DNA of 64,000 bases, from positions 4,739,112 to 4,803,111 of the forward strand of contig NC_134842.1 of the NCBI RefSeq assembly GCF_965363235.1. The letters run 5' to 3'. Below are positions 13,190 to 24,544 of this stretch, in pieces; position 1 is the stretch's first letter; every line of letters begins with the position of its first letter. Source of the stretch: Mytilus galloprovincialis (Eukaryota; Mollusca; Bivalvia; Mytilida; Mytilidae). The notes beneath the pieces were generated by a model, which was not told the DNA's origin, made no database searches, and saw nothing but the letters and a program-made list of their open reading frames with translations. The translations under genes and the position numbers were made by a program.

Positions 13190-14745
13190 AAACTTAACAG
13201 GATCCCAGAAAATGAGGTCAAGGTCAGATACACCAAACAAGAAATACATGTACATATGTATTTCCATACACCAAATATAGATGACCTAATGCATATAGTA
13301 TTAGAAAAAAGACTAAAACTCAAATACATAACATTGACCACTGAATCATGAAATTTAGGTCAAGATCAAATGACATATAAAATTGAGAATGGAAATGGGG
13401 AATGTGTCAAAGAGACAACAACCCGACCAAATAAAAAACAACAGCAGAAGGTCACCAACAGGTCTTCAATGTAGCGAGAAATTCCCGCACCCGGAGGCGT
13501 CCTTCAGCTGGCCCCCTAAACAAATATATACTAGTCCAGTGATAATGAACGCCATACTAATTTCCAAATTGTACACAAGAAACTAAAATTAAAATAATAC
13601 ATGACTAACAAAGGCCAGAGGCTCCTGACTTAGGACAGGTGCAAAAATGCGGCGGGGTTTAACATTTTTGTGAGATCTCAACCCTCCCCCTATACCTCTA
13701 ACCAATGTAGAAAAGTAAACGCATAACAATACGCACATTAAAATTCAGTTCAAGAGAAGTCCGAGTCTGATGTCAGAAGATGTAACCAAAGAAAATAAAC
13801 AAATAGACAATAATACATAAATAACAACAGACTACTAGCAGTTAGCTGACATGCCAGCTCCAGACTTCAATTAAACTGACTAAAAGATTATGAGTTCATC
13901 ATATGAACATCAGGCACAATCCTTCCCGCTAGGGGTTTAGTATCAAACCATCATAACATATATGAGAAGAACATAACCCGTGGCATGCCAACAACTGTTT
14001 TTAGAATAAATGTGTTTAGTTCCGATGCAAAGACCTTATCAGTGACCCAATATTAACGCCAAAATATGCACTCTTTAATGACTTGACAACAGTATCGTAA
14101 TGATATCCCTTCTTAATATGCTAGTTTTGCATGTATACCGTACAATCATTCTTTAAACCTAATTTAGTAGACCTATCGCATGTGGTATAGGAAAACATAC
14201 CAAAACACAAAACGTAACTTTAACCACTGAACCATGAAAAAGGGTCAAGGTCAAATGACACTGCCAGTTGAACATGTACACATTACAGTCCTTCCATACA
14301 CCAAATATACTAGACCTATTGCTTATAGTATCTGAGATAGTTACTTGAACACTAAATCTTAACCTTGTTCAATGATCTATGAAATAAGGTCGAGGTCAAG
14401 TGAACAATTTCTGATGGGCATGAGAACCTTGCAAGGTACGCGCATCCCAAATATAGTTATCCTTTTACTCATAATAAGAGAGAAATTAACATCACAAAAA
14501 AATCTGAACTTTTTATTCAAGTAGTCACTGAACCATGAAAATGAGGTCTATGACATAGGACGTGAGACAGACGGAAATTCGTAACATAATGCATCTATAT
14601 ACAAAGTATGAAGCATCCGGGTTTTTCACTTTCTAAAATATAAAGCGTTTAAGAAGTTAGTTAACGCCGCTGCCCCTAGATCACTCACTATCCCTATATC
14701 GAGCTTTCTGCGACAAAAGTTGTAGGCTCGACAAAAATGAAAGAC
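13190..14745 (-). repeat. Interspersed repeat with AGGTCAAGGTCA units, inverted copy 2
   Basis: Reverse-complement counterpart of 10335-11390. It carries ATGAGGTCAAGGTCA-type units near 13212, 13355, 14237, 14385 and 14530. It ends at 14660-14745 with the same GC-rich block and hairpin (TCGAGCTTTCTGCGACAAAAG, then TTGTAGGCTCGAC). It is split by a different repeat at about 13382-14140, so that insertion is younger. Confidence 0.8.
13382..14140 (+). repeat. Long dispersed repeat (GGAAATGGGGAATGTGTCAA family) inserted in copy 2
   Basis: Begins GAGAATGGAAATGGGGAATG and continues through GGCCAGAGGCTCCTGACTT, GGCGGGGTTTAACA and GAACATCAGGCACAATCCTT. Shorter copies recur at 38303-38600, 41112-41215 and 51262-51360 (plus) and at 53875-54005 and 56885-56945 (minus). 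The 67-codon frame at 13383-13586 belongs to the repeat. Confidence 0.75.
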
Positions 14746-15125
14746 AAGAATACAAAACTGAATTGAAGCACAACCAGACAATGACAGGACGTATAAGTAC
14801 CGAGCCACATCAAAATTGGAGTAAAAAATATCGAACTACGAGGATAATTCTTAACTGAAATTGGCAAAATCAAAAGCTGAAACACATCAAACATATGGAT
14901 AACAACTATCATAATCCTCACTTGGTACGGTCTATTTCCTTATGGATACTATAAAAAATAGACTAAACAGTAACAAAAATATTTACAAAAAAGAATATCA
15001 TTACACGTTATTATAATTACAAACAATGTCAGTACCTAAAATATATACCTCAAGGAGGACCATCGTGAATTATTTGTGAAGTTGATATGGACCTTTTTAA
15101 TGTACAGTTGAGCATGGAACTTGTC
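14746..15125 (+). repeat. Dispersed repeat (AAACACATCAAAC family)
   Basis: Shares AGCTGAAACACATCAAAC, TGGATAACAACTATCATA and TTGGTACGGTC with the segment at 15640-15800, which carries the same motifs. I recognise the family as common in mussels; function unknown. Confidence 0.55.
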
Positions 15126-15635
15126 ATTTAAGTGCAATAAGTAATGCTGTCATGTTACATACAACATTTAATCCCAAAATTATACTTAGCAGGTCTGAAT
15201 GTATTTTTTTCTTTAACAATTATAACCGTGCAATATGATCAATTAGTCGCAATGTATGGTTTTATAACATCGTTAGATATAAAAAGAAAAAACAAAGAAC
15301 ATATGGTATGTTTGCAAATGAGGCAAGTCCTATTAAAGACCAAATCACATATGTGTAGAACCATAGGTTACCGTTTGTCCTTCAACAATGAGCAATACAA
15401 TACCGTTAAGTCAACAATAACAAGCACTAAATGACAAATGTAAAATCAATTTTAAAAAGAAGATTAAATAACCTCTTGATTTATGAGAAAAAAAATAGTG
15501 AACGAAAAAAATGTGATATACAGCTATAAACAACTAGCAATTGATTACATGCTCTTGACTTGAGAACGACTCATACAGAACGTGGCTGGATTAAACATGT
15601 TTCACTATAACCGTACGTAGTACGATCAGAAGGTC
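15126..15635. other. Unassigned sequence with a short Family-B fragment
   Basis: About 15310-15430 carries a diverged reverse-orientation fragment of the dispersed repeat seen at 18950-19275 (ACCATAGGTTACCG, TTCAACAATGAGCAATAC). The 96-codon frame at 15144-15434 has no recognisable domain. Confidence 0.45.
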
Positions 15636-15639
15636 CACT

Positions 15640-15800
15640 GTCTGTTCTGCAACAAACCCTTACACCATGCAGAATATACTCCGAGGAAAATACAAAAATG
15701 CACGTTCGTTATCAAATGGCAGAATAAAACGCTGAAACACATCAAACGAATGGATAACAACTGTCGTATTGCTATCTTGGTACAGTCATTTTTTATTAAA
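15640..15800 (+). repeat. Second copy of the AAACACATCAAAC dispersed repeat
   Basis: Contains GCTGAAACACATCAAACGAA, TGGATAACAACTGTCGTAT and TTGGTACAGTC, parallel to 14860-14930. No gene. Confidence 0.55.
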
Positions 15801-15984
15801 GAAACGATTGTATATCTAGCTGAAATTATCATTTGTATGACAGTTGAATAAAATTCCATTTTATTGTCAACGATGTGTAAACAAATTAAACAGAAATTAC
15901 TCCTCATAGTTTACTTAGTAAGTCTAACGATGTACTCCTCCGCAGATATTTTTTTAGTAAGTTTCTCTGTTCGTGTTTTCCACA

Positions 15985-16350
15985 AATACATTTAAATGAC
16001 AAATAATATGGTATAAAGACAAAAATAAATATATTACTTTAAAAGGGCAAAAAATTGACCGGAAGGCCCCCTTGTACACAAATATTGAAGTGAAATTTTG
16101 AACTTTGAAATCAAAATTCACAAAAATATAAAAAGCCGGTCAAAATCGAGAACATGATTCTTAAAGACAATTCAATAAAAATTAATATGATATAAAGAAA
16201 AACATAATTACATTACTATAAACGGTTAAAATGTTGACCGGAAGTCACCCTTGTATTCAAATGATGATGTGAAATGTTCACTTTGATACTAAAATTCACA
16301 AAAATATCCAAAGCCCGGTCAAAATTCTGGAAATGATTCTGAAAGACAAT
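15985..16350 (+). repeat. Left inverted end of the MULE-type element
   Basis: Two tandem units of about 180 bp, each with an ATGATATAAAG-like start, a TTGACCGGAAG block, CACAAAAATAT and CCGGTCAAAAT. The same units occur in reverse complement at 26620-27100. Confidence 0.8.
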
Positions 16351-16396
16351 TTATTGACAATAAAACGATATAGAAATATACAAATATTTCATCAGT

Positions 16397-16715
16397 CAGT
16401 CCCTATTTCTAGTGTTCAGTCTATTTCATCAGTCCCTATTTCTAGTGTTCAGTCGATTTCATCAGTCCCTATTTCTAGTGTTCAGTCTATTTCATCAGTC
16501 GCTATTTCTAGTGTTCATTCTATTCCATCAGTCCCTATTTCTAGTGTTCATTCTATTTCATCAGTCCCTATTTATAGTGTTCAGTCTATTTCATCAATCC
16601 CTATTTCTAGTGTTCATTCTATTTCATTAGTCCCTTTTTCTACTCTTCAGTCTATTTCATCAGTCCCTAATAGCTATTTCTAGTGTTCAGTCTATTTCAA
16701 TTTCCTCTTCACCAC
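16397..16715 (+). repeat. 33-bp minisatellite inside the MULE-type element
   Basis: About ten copies of a 33-bp unit containing CCTATTTCTAGTGTTCAGTC and TATTTCATCAGT. It lies between the left inverted end and the first coding relic. Open frames here (16333-16683, 16412-16630) come from the repeat period being a multiple of three. Confidence 0.9.
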
Positions 16716-17147
16716 AACGTGGGTGCGGTATTTTACCTTATTTGACTGGTGTTAAAGTTGTGTTTGAAAATGCAAAGGTCATAAATATACTTAAAAATCC
16801 TATTAAAGAAAAAAAATGGTTGTCTTCCTCCTGTAAAACCTAATGGTGGTGATATATACCTCATTCAGTATAAACATCCCAATGACTGGAAATGCGACCA
16901 GTACACATGGATTAATGAAAGTAAATATGTTTTTGAAATTGAAGGTGCAAAATTAAACATGTGTTACTTTAAACTAAGATTGCCTGGTTTTGAAACAAAA
17001 CTTGGACGAAAGCGACCTCGTCCTACATCAGATTTTAAACGTATAGCTTATTGGTTAGACAGTAATCCAAATTTGGTTCTCATTCACTATATAGGCAACG
17101 AAGATTTATATCAACCAATGCCGCATGGAAATAGAACATTTCAATAA
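16716..17147 (+). pseudogene. CG-1-like DNA-binding domain of the transposon protein (decayed)
   Basis: Reads LPYLTGVKVVFENA, then, after a one-base shift in the A-run at 16809-16816, LPPVKPNGGDIYLIQYKH, DWKCDQYTWIN and FKRIAYWLDSNPNLVLIHYI. The pattern (N-G-G/S-hydrophobic-Y, a W-K stretch, then R-x-x-Y/CYWL...NP-hydrophobic-VL-V/I-HY) resembles the CG-1 domain of CAMTA transcription factors. CG-1 binds DNA, so here it may recognise the element's own ends. The frame runs to a stop at 17147, where it abuts the transposase C-terminus in another frame; an internal deletion probably removed the DDE core. Confidence 0.6.
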
Positions 17148-17657
17148 ACATATATCTCCGGCAATTCAAAACCACTCTGGTAAATGGTTAATTGAAAAAT
17201 ATCCCGGCATGTTTGATCCTTATTCTGGAATAACAAGCGATCTTTCCGAAAGTATGAATGCCGATTTAAAAAGAGAAAATGATTGGAAAGAGCTACCAGT
17301 AGATTTGCTGGCTTTGAGTTTTTATTACATACAAAATTTTGAGAATTATGAAATTTTACGTGGACGTTCTGGTTTAGGAATTTATCATTTAAAAAAAGAG
17401 TTTATTAGAGCATTTATTTCACCATCAGATGTTATATTTCCAAAAAGAATTGTAAGTCCTGATGAAGTAATTAAATACTTAAAAAACGACAAGCCACTTT
17501 TTCAGTCTAATTCTTTCCAATGTGACACTGATCCTTTAGGCTATTTAAATTCACAGGAAATCATATAACAAACAAATTCTGATGAGAACACTAGTACTAA
17601 TCAGGTCAAATTAGAAAATAATGAGGTAGTAGCTAATCAGCAACCTGTCATAGAATA
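17125..17657 (+). pseudogene. MULE-like transposase, C-terminal part
   Basis: Frame 17125-17568 reads GITSDLSESMNADLKRENDW, KELPVDLLALSFYYIQNF and RGRSGLGIYHLKKEF. This is the S-E-x-M/L-N...DW-K-x-x-PVDLL block found in animal MULE-type transposases after the catalytic Glu region. An in-frame TAA at 17566-17568 replaces what was probably CAA. Coding similarity continues to 17657, where a LINE fragment is inserted. The D-D-E catalytic segment is not visible, so the gene is dead. Confidence 0.65.
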
Positions 17658-18245
17658 TTAACACAAGATGTTGATAAAAAATTGCGGACTTACAAATTAT
17701 TTAAAGACAGTTATGGTAGTGAATTATATTTATCTAAAACATTATCTTATAGATAATTGAAACAGGGCGGTATGAAAATAAAAATGTAGACGAAAGAGTG
17801 TGTTTTATGTGTAATGATAACATAGAAGACGAAAAACATGTAATACTATCATGTCCTTTATATGCAGATTTGCGCTTTAATTTGTTTATATAGCGAAGCT
17901 ATGAAATATAATGTAGATTTTAATGATTTGTCTGATGATGATAAATTTGTTTATTTATTTAAAAACATTAATTGTTATGATATGGTTGCCAAAACATGCT
18001 TTGATATTTTAAGTAGAAGAAATACCTTTTTATATTCTTAAAATGAAATGATTTTAATAATCGTATGTATTTTAACTAGTTTTATATAGAAATGGTTTTA
18101 TAGTCTCTCATAATCCTTAATAGAATGGTACTTGTAATTTATATTTGTGTATTGTCTGTTTTATATTGTGTATAATATACTCTGTATGTACTGTATATTT
18201 ATGTATTGTGAGACTTTAATAAAATATTGAATCTGAATCTGAATC
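17658..18245 (+). mobile_element. 3' fragment of a LINE retrotransposon, TSD TAGAATA
   Basis: Flanked by TAGAATA at 17651-17657 and 18246-18252. Near 17785-17885 it reads ERVCFMCNDNIEDEKHVILS then CPLYADLRFNLF, the C-terminal zinc-binding motif of RT proteins of many LINEs (C-x2-C...EDE-x-H...CPLY). It ends with TTTAATAAAATATTGAATCT and short GAATCT repeats, a typical LINE tail. Frames are broken; only the 3' end is present. Removing it reconnects the host transposon frame (...PVIEY to PTDSSQQ...). Confidence 0.8.
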
Positions 18246-18598
18246 TAGAATACCCGACTGATAGCAGTCAACAAAGTTTGGCACGGTTTATTGTTGACAA
18301 TAATTTAATTACTTTGGTTCCACAACAAGGTCCGTTTATTGTAAATGGTAGGAAAGGAAAATACTGTGTAGTTCTTTTTCCAAAAGAAACATGTCAATGT
18401 GAATCCTCATCTACTTGTTTTCATATTTTTGCTGCAAAAATTAGTATAGGGTTAGAGCCAACACAAACACATAACGTCGTTAGTTTAAGGGCACTTTAAA
18501 AAAAAAATAGCAAACAAATATTATAGATGAGAAGAAAAAAATCGACCGACATTAATAAATCACTCCGACCTTGTGAAAAAAAGAAAGATAGACGATAT
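18246..18598 (+). pseudogene. SWIM zinc-finger part of the transposon protein
   Basis: Reads SLARFIVDNNLITLVPQQGP, then KYCVVLFPKETCQCES, then TCFHIFAAKISIGL. The C-x-C...C-x-H arrangement is a SWIM zinc finger, a standard C-terminal module of MULE transposases. Frame then passes THNVVSLRAL and a stop at 18497-18499 before a basic stretch up to the insertion at 18599. It continues the frame of 17125-17657 once the LINE is excluded. Confidence 0.75.
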
Positions 18599-18949
18599 GG
18601 TGTCTTCCCGATTGTCCCACTTTTTGAAATTACAGGTAAAAAGGTAATGAAATTTTGTGGGAAAATCGGGAATATGTTTGTGGGACAATTGGGAAGTTTA
18701 AATGTGGGACAATTGGGAACTGTTTTTATAATGATTAATTTGTTTTTATAGCGTGTTGCAGTTAACCAAAGGTTACTAATCAATGTAACTTATAAAATAT
18801 GAACAAAATAAGAACAAATAATAATATTTACATATTTCATTTTGCTCATAGTAGGTACAATTGAAGTATCATATAACATAATATGAAGTCTTTACAAAAA
18901 CTTTCTAAGATGCATATTTTTTTAAATTATTTTTAATTGGCTTTGAACT

Positions 18950-19275
18950 AGCAGTCAGTACTGCGAGTACTCTCAGATCTGTACTTAGTGTCTTTGTTGT
19001 GGTGATGTCCCAAGCCAGGAGCCTGTAAGTCAGTGATTGTCGTTTGTTGCCGTGTAACGTATTTGTTGTTCGTTCATAATTTTGTACATGAATTATGCCA
19101 TTAGTTTTCTCAGTTTACATTACTCATTTTGGGGGCTTTTGTAGCTATGTGGTATGGGATTTGCTCATTGTTGAAGGCCGTATGGTGACCTATAGTTGTC
19201 AATTTCTGTGTCATTTGGTCTATTTGGGAGAGTTGTCTCATTGACAATCATACCACATCTTCTTATTTCTTATGG
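18950..19275 (+). repeat. Dispersed SINE/MITE-like repeat (Family B)
   Basis: Contains CCGTATGGTGACCTATAGTT, TTTCTGTGTCATTTGGTCT, AGAGTTGTCTCATTGACAAT and CATACCACATCTTCTTA. Related copies lie at 35400-35610, 40510-40640, 43690-43850, 50630-50830 and 54520-54650 (plus) and 44415-44620 (minus). The shared end CATACCACATCTTCTT suggests a common 3' terminus. I see no convincing tRNA-derived head. Confidence 0.7.
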
Positions 19276-19643
19276 AAGTCTGGCTCTTCTTTATAATCGG
19301 TGAAGAGCAAATTTAGAGAAAATAGATGGTGGTACAAGAATTGATTTTACCAGAAGCATGTGCATTCTATATAAAAAAAAAGTTCTTTCATTTCTCAAAT
19401 ATGTATTTTTTCAATCAATTATAAGCTTTGGATTTCAAATATTTTGGCCACGAGCATCACTGAAGAGACATGTATTGTCGAAATGCGCATCTGGTGCAAG
19501 GAAATCAGTACCGTTAATTTTATATATTATAACAAAGAAGTTGAAATAATAAGATTTGTGTTCTGAAAAAAGAGAAAATTCCAAAATTGACACAATGGTC
19601 AATTTGACACAAAAAAGCAATAAAATTTTATAAAACTCTCTTT
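19276..19643. repeat. Interior of the 8-bp-TSD element with a dispersed repeat fragment
   Basis: 19440-19515 (CACGAGCATCACTGAAGAGA, AAATGCGCATCTGGTGCAAG) matches in type the mussel repeat at 12155-12305. The rest is AT-rich without a gene. Confidence 0.45.
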
Positions 19644-19894
19644 TACCTTGTAAACATCAAAAGAATGCTGATCCAATTCCATCATCAGGTGGAGTCCTCC
19701 TTCCTTGGCTGTTTCGGCGCTATTCCACAACAACCTCCAGAGGTGCGCCGGCTCAGGTGATCAATCTGAACCTGGAACTGGATGGCCTACACGGCTCCGA
19801 TGTCTCAGCTGATGTCATTGCTGTTCTTCTGTAACTGAATGCTGTTCTGTATATCTATATCTGTCCATTATCTACACAATAAATGTTCATTGTT

Positions 19895-22057
19895 CTAACA
19901 CTTTGTACTTTTCCACACTTCGTCTCTTTTCCTCCAAATCCACTGTGATGCCACTTCTGCTTCTCTACACACTTCTGTAATCAGTTTCTTCCTCTCTGCT
20001 CCTACCACTCCCAAGGTCCTAAGTGCCCGCCACATTGACTGTCCTGCAAAGCCCCTGCATCCGACTTCTATTGCCAAACACCACGTCCTCCATCCCCGCT
20101 GTTTGCAATCCTCTACTAGCTGCTGGTATTTTGCCATCTTTCTTTCATAAGCTTCCTCTATTCTGTCTTCCCATGGGACTGTCAGTTCCAGCAAGACCGC
20201 CTGCCTAGTTCCCTGTGACCAAATGACTATATCTGGTCTTAGCGATGTTGCTGCTATTTCTGCTGGGAAACTCATGCGTTGATGTATGTCTGCTGTCATC
20301 TGCCAGTCTGATGCTATTCCAAGTATCCCTAAACCTTCTGCCTGGTTGTCTTTCTTTTCTCCAGCCCTCACAAAATTTACAAATATGATGTTCTTCTGCA
20401 TCTTTCTCTTCTTTCTGGTATCCAACTTTGCTGCTATTGTTTTCAATACACTATCATGCCTCCATGTATATCTTCCATCTTTCAATGCGACTGGACATGC
20501 TGAAAACACATGCTGTAGAGATGCTGGTTTGTCTTTGCATAAGGTGCATGTTGGGTCTTCTATCAACCCCCAGGTATAGAGGTTTGTTGGGCTTGGTAAA
20601 ACATCATACACTGATCTTAGGAGAAAACTCAATCTGTATCCCTCCATACTCCAAATCTCGCTCCAGGTCAAAGCCCTGCTTCTAGCTCCTTGCCAATTTA
20701 ACCAACTACCCTGCTGTTTCATTCCTACTGCCTTAACATTCCTACTCTCTTCTTCCATCTGTCGTATTTCCTGTTGCACCAGTTCCCTCCGTCCCTTCTC
20801 ATTTGCTGTATCCCACCTTGGTTTTGTTGTCATACCAAATCCCTGTCTACCAACTGCGGTTACACCAACGATGACACTGTGCTTTAGTCTAGTCTCAGCT
20901 TCCTTAACTGCTTCCTCTGCTTTCCATTTCCTTCCCGTCCTGATCTTTACTTTGGCTCCTCTCACTTTAGCATCTTTGCTGTCTCTCAACGTCATAACCT
21001 GTCTTGTCTTTGTAACTTTATACTCTTCTGTCAATGCCTTCATTGGTAATTGTAGCTTTGTTCCTGTGCTGTACAATCCAATGCTGCTGAAACTTCTTGG
21101 CACACCCAACCATCTTCTTAGGCATGCACTGATCTTTCTCTCTAAGGCCTCCACTTTGGACAATGGGAACTCGTAAACTAGTAATGGCCACAATATCCTT
21201 GGTAAGACCCCATGTTGATATATCCAGGCCTTATATCTTCCTGGGAGCCCACTTTTGTCTATCTTCGTCAGCCATTCTACCAATTGCTCTTGAACTTCAC
21301 CCATGTTTACCATATCTGCTAGTGTTGCATCAAACTTTTTACCTAGGCATTTCACTGGTTTCTCTCCAACTGTTGGTATCTTTTCACCTGCTAACAAAAA
21401 TGTCTCATCTTGCACTTTGCCTTTCCTCACTATCAAACTTCTAGATTTACTTGGTTTGAACTTCATTCTGGCCCACTTAATCATCCTTTCCAATTCCTCT
21501 AAAGTCCATCTTCCCTCTATGACTGTTTTTGCTGTCACTGTCATATCATCCATAAAAGCTCTTACTGGTGGTTGCCTGACCCCTGATGACAATAATGGTC
21601 CTCTACTTGGTTTTTCTACTGATTTTACAATTAAGTTCATTGCTGCTGCAAACAGGACTACTGATACTGTACACCCCGTTAGTATTCCAACTTCAAGTCT
21701 CTGCCAAGCTGTGGTGAAGTCTCCAGCTGTGAACCTCATTTCAATCTTGTCAAAATACTCTCGCAGCATAGTTCTGATAGTTGATGGAACATGATACCTC
21801 TCCAATGTCAGGTCTACTAGTTTGTGAGGTATGGACCCATAAGCATTAGCCAGATCTAGCCAAAACACTGCTAAGTCACTTTTCTTCTCCTTTGCTTCTC
21901 TTAAAATCTGTGTAATAACGCTGGTGTGTTCGATGCAACCAGAAACTTCAGGCATGCCTCCTTTCTGGACTGCGATGTCTATATATTCGTTGCCAAGCAG
22001 GTACCTCGTCGTTCTCCTTGCTAAAACTGCCAGGAATATCTTCCCCTCAATGTTCAA
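19895..22057 (-). pseudogene. Retrotransposon ORF, C-terminal half (RT and restriction-like endonuclease)
   Basis: 720 codons in the frame following the indel. RT motif A WLDLANAYGSIPH (residues 66-78, Asp 68); motif B region EVGILTGCTVSVVLF (122-136); catalytic box FMDD (168-171). CCHC knuckle C504-x2-C507-x8-H516-x4-C521. Restriction-like endonuclease RPD at 607-609, with E624 following after 14 residues (LLELT). RT copies the element's RNA at a nick made by the endonuclease (target-primed reverse transcription). Domain order and motifs fit the R2/NeSL/Hero group; Hero-like is my best guess. Apart from the one-base break it looks intact. The Met at 22057 is internal to the RT and not a true start. 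Confidence 0.85.
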
Positions 22058-23511
22058 TAGGGAGATGGTTCTAAATGTTCAACTTTCCTGGAGTTCTCTT
22101 CTTTTGGTATAAAACATCCTTCTGCCTTGTACCATGACTCTGTCATTTTTCTCCTTCTCCAAATTACTTTTAATAGCTTCCACAACCTTCTGATCAGTCT
22201 GGGACAGTTCTTATATACCCTATATGAAATACCATTTGGTCCTGGTGCTGACCCTGCTCTTGCCTTTCTCACTACGTCCTGTACTTCTTGGAACTTGAGG
22301 TCTGACTCATCAAACTGTTCTTTTGGCTCCTCTGGTCTTAACAATTTCTCGCATTCTTCCAGGTCTTCTCCTCGTCTCTCATCACTGTGGGTCTTACTGA
22401 GATGTTCTTCCACTTCTTCCCTCGAGTTTTCCAGTTTACCAGATCCTCTCGCTCCAAATAATCGCTTCATATACTGAAATGGGTTTGCTGTAAATGTTGT
22501 TCTCTCCTTTGCCTTTTTCTTTCTATCTCTTCTATGAGTTTCTGCTCTTGTAAGTGTTTTAAGTTTCTCCCTAGTTTCCTTTCTTAACTGCTGTAATGGT
22601 AACCTTTCATTCTCGTTGGCGACTTTGTACCTCTTCTTTAACCTTCTCAAGTCTCCTCTCAATTCCTTGATCTTCTTCTGTCTTCGGTTACTATGGCCTT
22701 GTTTTGTTGGTTGTTTCCCCTGTGGTACCACTCCAAATCTGTCCTTTCCTACGCTGTAAATAATGGACGTCATTGCTGTTATCTTTCTGTCTACACTGCC
22801 TGCTAATGTTACCTCTAAGATGTTTTCCAAATCTTCATCAAGCGCTTTCCAAGCTGCTTTGTCTGCATTCGTTGGCCATTTGATCTTCTCTTTGCGTGGC
22901 TCATTCTCTTCTCTACAGGGTGTTGGTTCTATCCTGTCTTCTCTACGAACTGTTGTTTCTATCCCGTTTTCTCTATGGACTGTTGGTTCTATCCTCTCTA
23001 CCTCTTCTGCCTCGTCAAGTTGTTTTACCTCTGTAGGCTGTTCCTCGTGCTCATCCTCACCCTGGGTCACAGGGAGGCTATCATCACTGTGGTTTGCTTC
23101 CTGGATGGTCTCCTCCTCCTTCTGACCAGATCTCTCTGTGCGTTGATTGCCAGAATGGGGTTGCACACATTTCATTCTACTTTGATGGATCTTCAAACCT
23201 CTAGAATTTTTACAGACTTTACCACAAAAACATTTACATCCGTTGTTCTGGTTCGTTGTCCTTGTCGGTTCCATAGTCGTTTCCTGGTCCTGTCCTATGG
23301 GCTGTTCATCCTCCCTCGCTCTCGCACAGCCCCGAGGGTGTCTTAGTATATATCGTTCCATAGCGTGTAAAATGGGTTCCCCTTCACAGGAGATGCACTT
23401 TGACTTGCCAAGCCTAATGCCCTGGTTACCAGTCTCTCCTGGCTGCCTCCTGTCTCTCCAGGTTGCCACTGTTCTCTTCACAGTCGACAACCAGACTTTC
23501 CTGGTGGTCAC
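22054..23511 (-). pseudogene. Retrotransposon ORF, N-terminal half (zinc finger and RT start)
   Basis: 485 codons. Residues about 92-115 form a Cys/His finger (CFCGKVCKNSRGLKIHQ, ending KC), typical of the DNA-binding N-terminus of site-targeting RLE retrotransposons. A charged, Glu- and Arg-rich linker follows. Residues about 410-485 begin the RT domain (ARAGSAPGPNGISYRVYKN, AEGCFIPKEEN). The frame ends at KVEHLEPSPY where one base is missing near 22066-22070; the next frame continues with RTISLLNIEGKIF. The start at 23511 is the first in-frame Met; upstream sequence runs into the neighbouring copy. Confidence 0.8.
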
Positions 23512-23530
23512 TGGGTTTCCAGAAGTTGAT

Positions 23531-24544
23531 TACCTTGTAAACATCAAAAGAATGCTGATCCAATTCCATCATCAGGTGGAGTCCTCCTTCCTTGGCTGTT
23601 TCGGCGCTATTCCACAACAACCTCCAGAGGTGCGCCGGCTCAGGTGATCAATCTGAACCTGGAACTGGATGGCCTACACGGCTCCGATGTCTCAGCTGAT
23701 GTCATTGCTGTTCTTCTGTAACTGAATGCTGTTCTGTATATCTATATCTGTCCATTATCTACACAATAAATGTTCATTGTTCTAACACTTTGTACTTTTC
23801 CACACTTCGTCTCTTTTCCTCCAAATCCACTGTGATGCCACTTCTGCTTCTCTACACACTTCTGTAATCAGTTTCTTCCTCTCTGCTCCTACCACTCCCA
23901 AGGTCCTAAGTGCCCGCCACATTGACTGTCCTGCATAGCCCCTGCATCCGACTTCTATTGCCAAACACCACGTCCTCCATCCCCGCTGTTTGCAATCCTC
24001 TACTAGCTGCTGGTATTTTGCCATCTTTCTTTCATAAGCTTCCTCTATTCTGTCTTCCCATGGGACTGTCAGTTCCAGCAAGACCGCCTGCCTAGTTCCC
24101 TGTGACCAAATGACTATATCTGGTCTTAGCGATGTTGCTGCTATTTCTGCTGGGAAACTCATGCGTTGATGTATGTCTGCTGTCATCTGCCAGTCTGATG
24201 CTGTTCCAAGTATCCCTAAACCTTCTGCCTGGTTGTCTTTCTTTTCTCCAGCCCTCACAAAATTTACAAATATGATGTTCTTCTGCATCTTTCTCTTCTT
24301 TCTCCTGGTGGTATCCAACTTTGCTGCTATTGTTTTCAATACACTATCATGCCTCCATGTATATCTTCCATCTTTCAATGCGACTGGACATGCTGACAAC
24401 ACATGCTGTAGAGATGCTGGTTTGTCTTTGCATAAGGTGCATGTTGGGTCTTCTATCAACCCCCAGGTATAGAGGTTTGTTGGGCTTGGTAAAACATCAT
24501 ACACTGATCTTAGGAGAAAACTCAATCTGTATCCCTCCATACTC
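23531..24544 (-). mobile_element. 5'-truncated second copy of the same retrotransposon
   Basis: Matches 19644-20660 almost base for base, including the complete 3' end. It stops abruptly at 24544, upstream of the sequence encoding MEGYRLSF. Truncation at the 5' end is normal for target-primed reverse transcription. Small differences include an insertion giving TTRRKKRK instead of TRKKRK. Confidence 0.9.
23782..24540 (-). pseudogene. C-terminal RLE fragment of the truncated retrotransposon copy
   Basis: 252 codons, matching residues 471-720 of the longer copy: CCHC knuckle (CTLC...H...SAC), RPDIVIW and LLELT endonuclease motifs, ending DEVWKSTKC. No RT domain. The frame is open, but it begins at a truncation point and is not an independent gene. 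Confidence 0.85.

Larger units (their letters stand above)
19644..23530 (-). mobile_element. R2/Hero-type non-LTR retrotransposon, near full length
   Basis: About 3.9 kb on the minus strand. Its single long frame is split in two by one missing base. It encodes an N-terminal zinc finger, reverse transcriptase, a CCHC knuckle and a restriction-like endonuclease. The 3' end (GATGTTTACAAGGTA on the minus strand) is the same as the 3' end of a 5'-truncated copy at 23531-24544 that directly precedes it, so the two sit head to tail. High identity between copies points to recent insertion. Confidence 0.85.

Noticed and set aside
18227..18499. A separate 90-codon gene
   Set aside because: The first codons come from the LINE tail (GAATCT repeats). 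The rest is the SWIM part of the interrupted transposase.
20023..23647. Plus-strand frames across the retrotransposon (up to 163 codons)
   Set aside because: Antisense shadows of the minus-strand RT/endonuclease frame, with no domain of their own.
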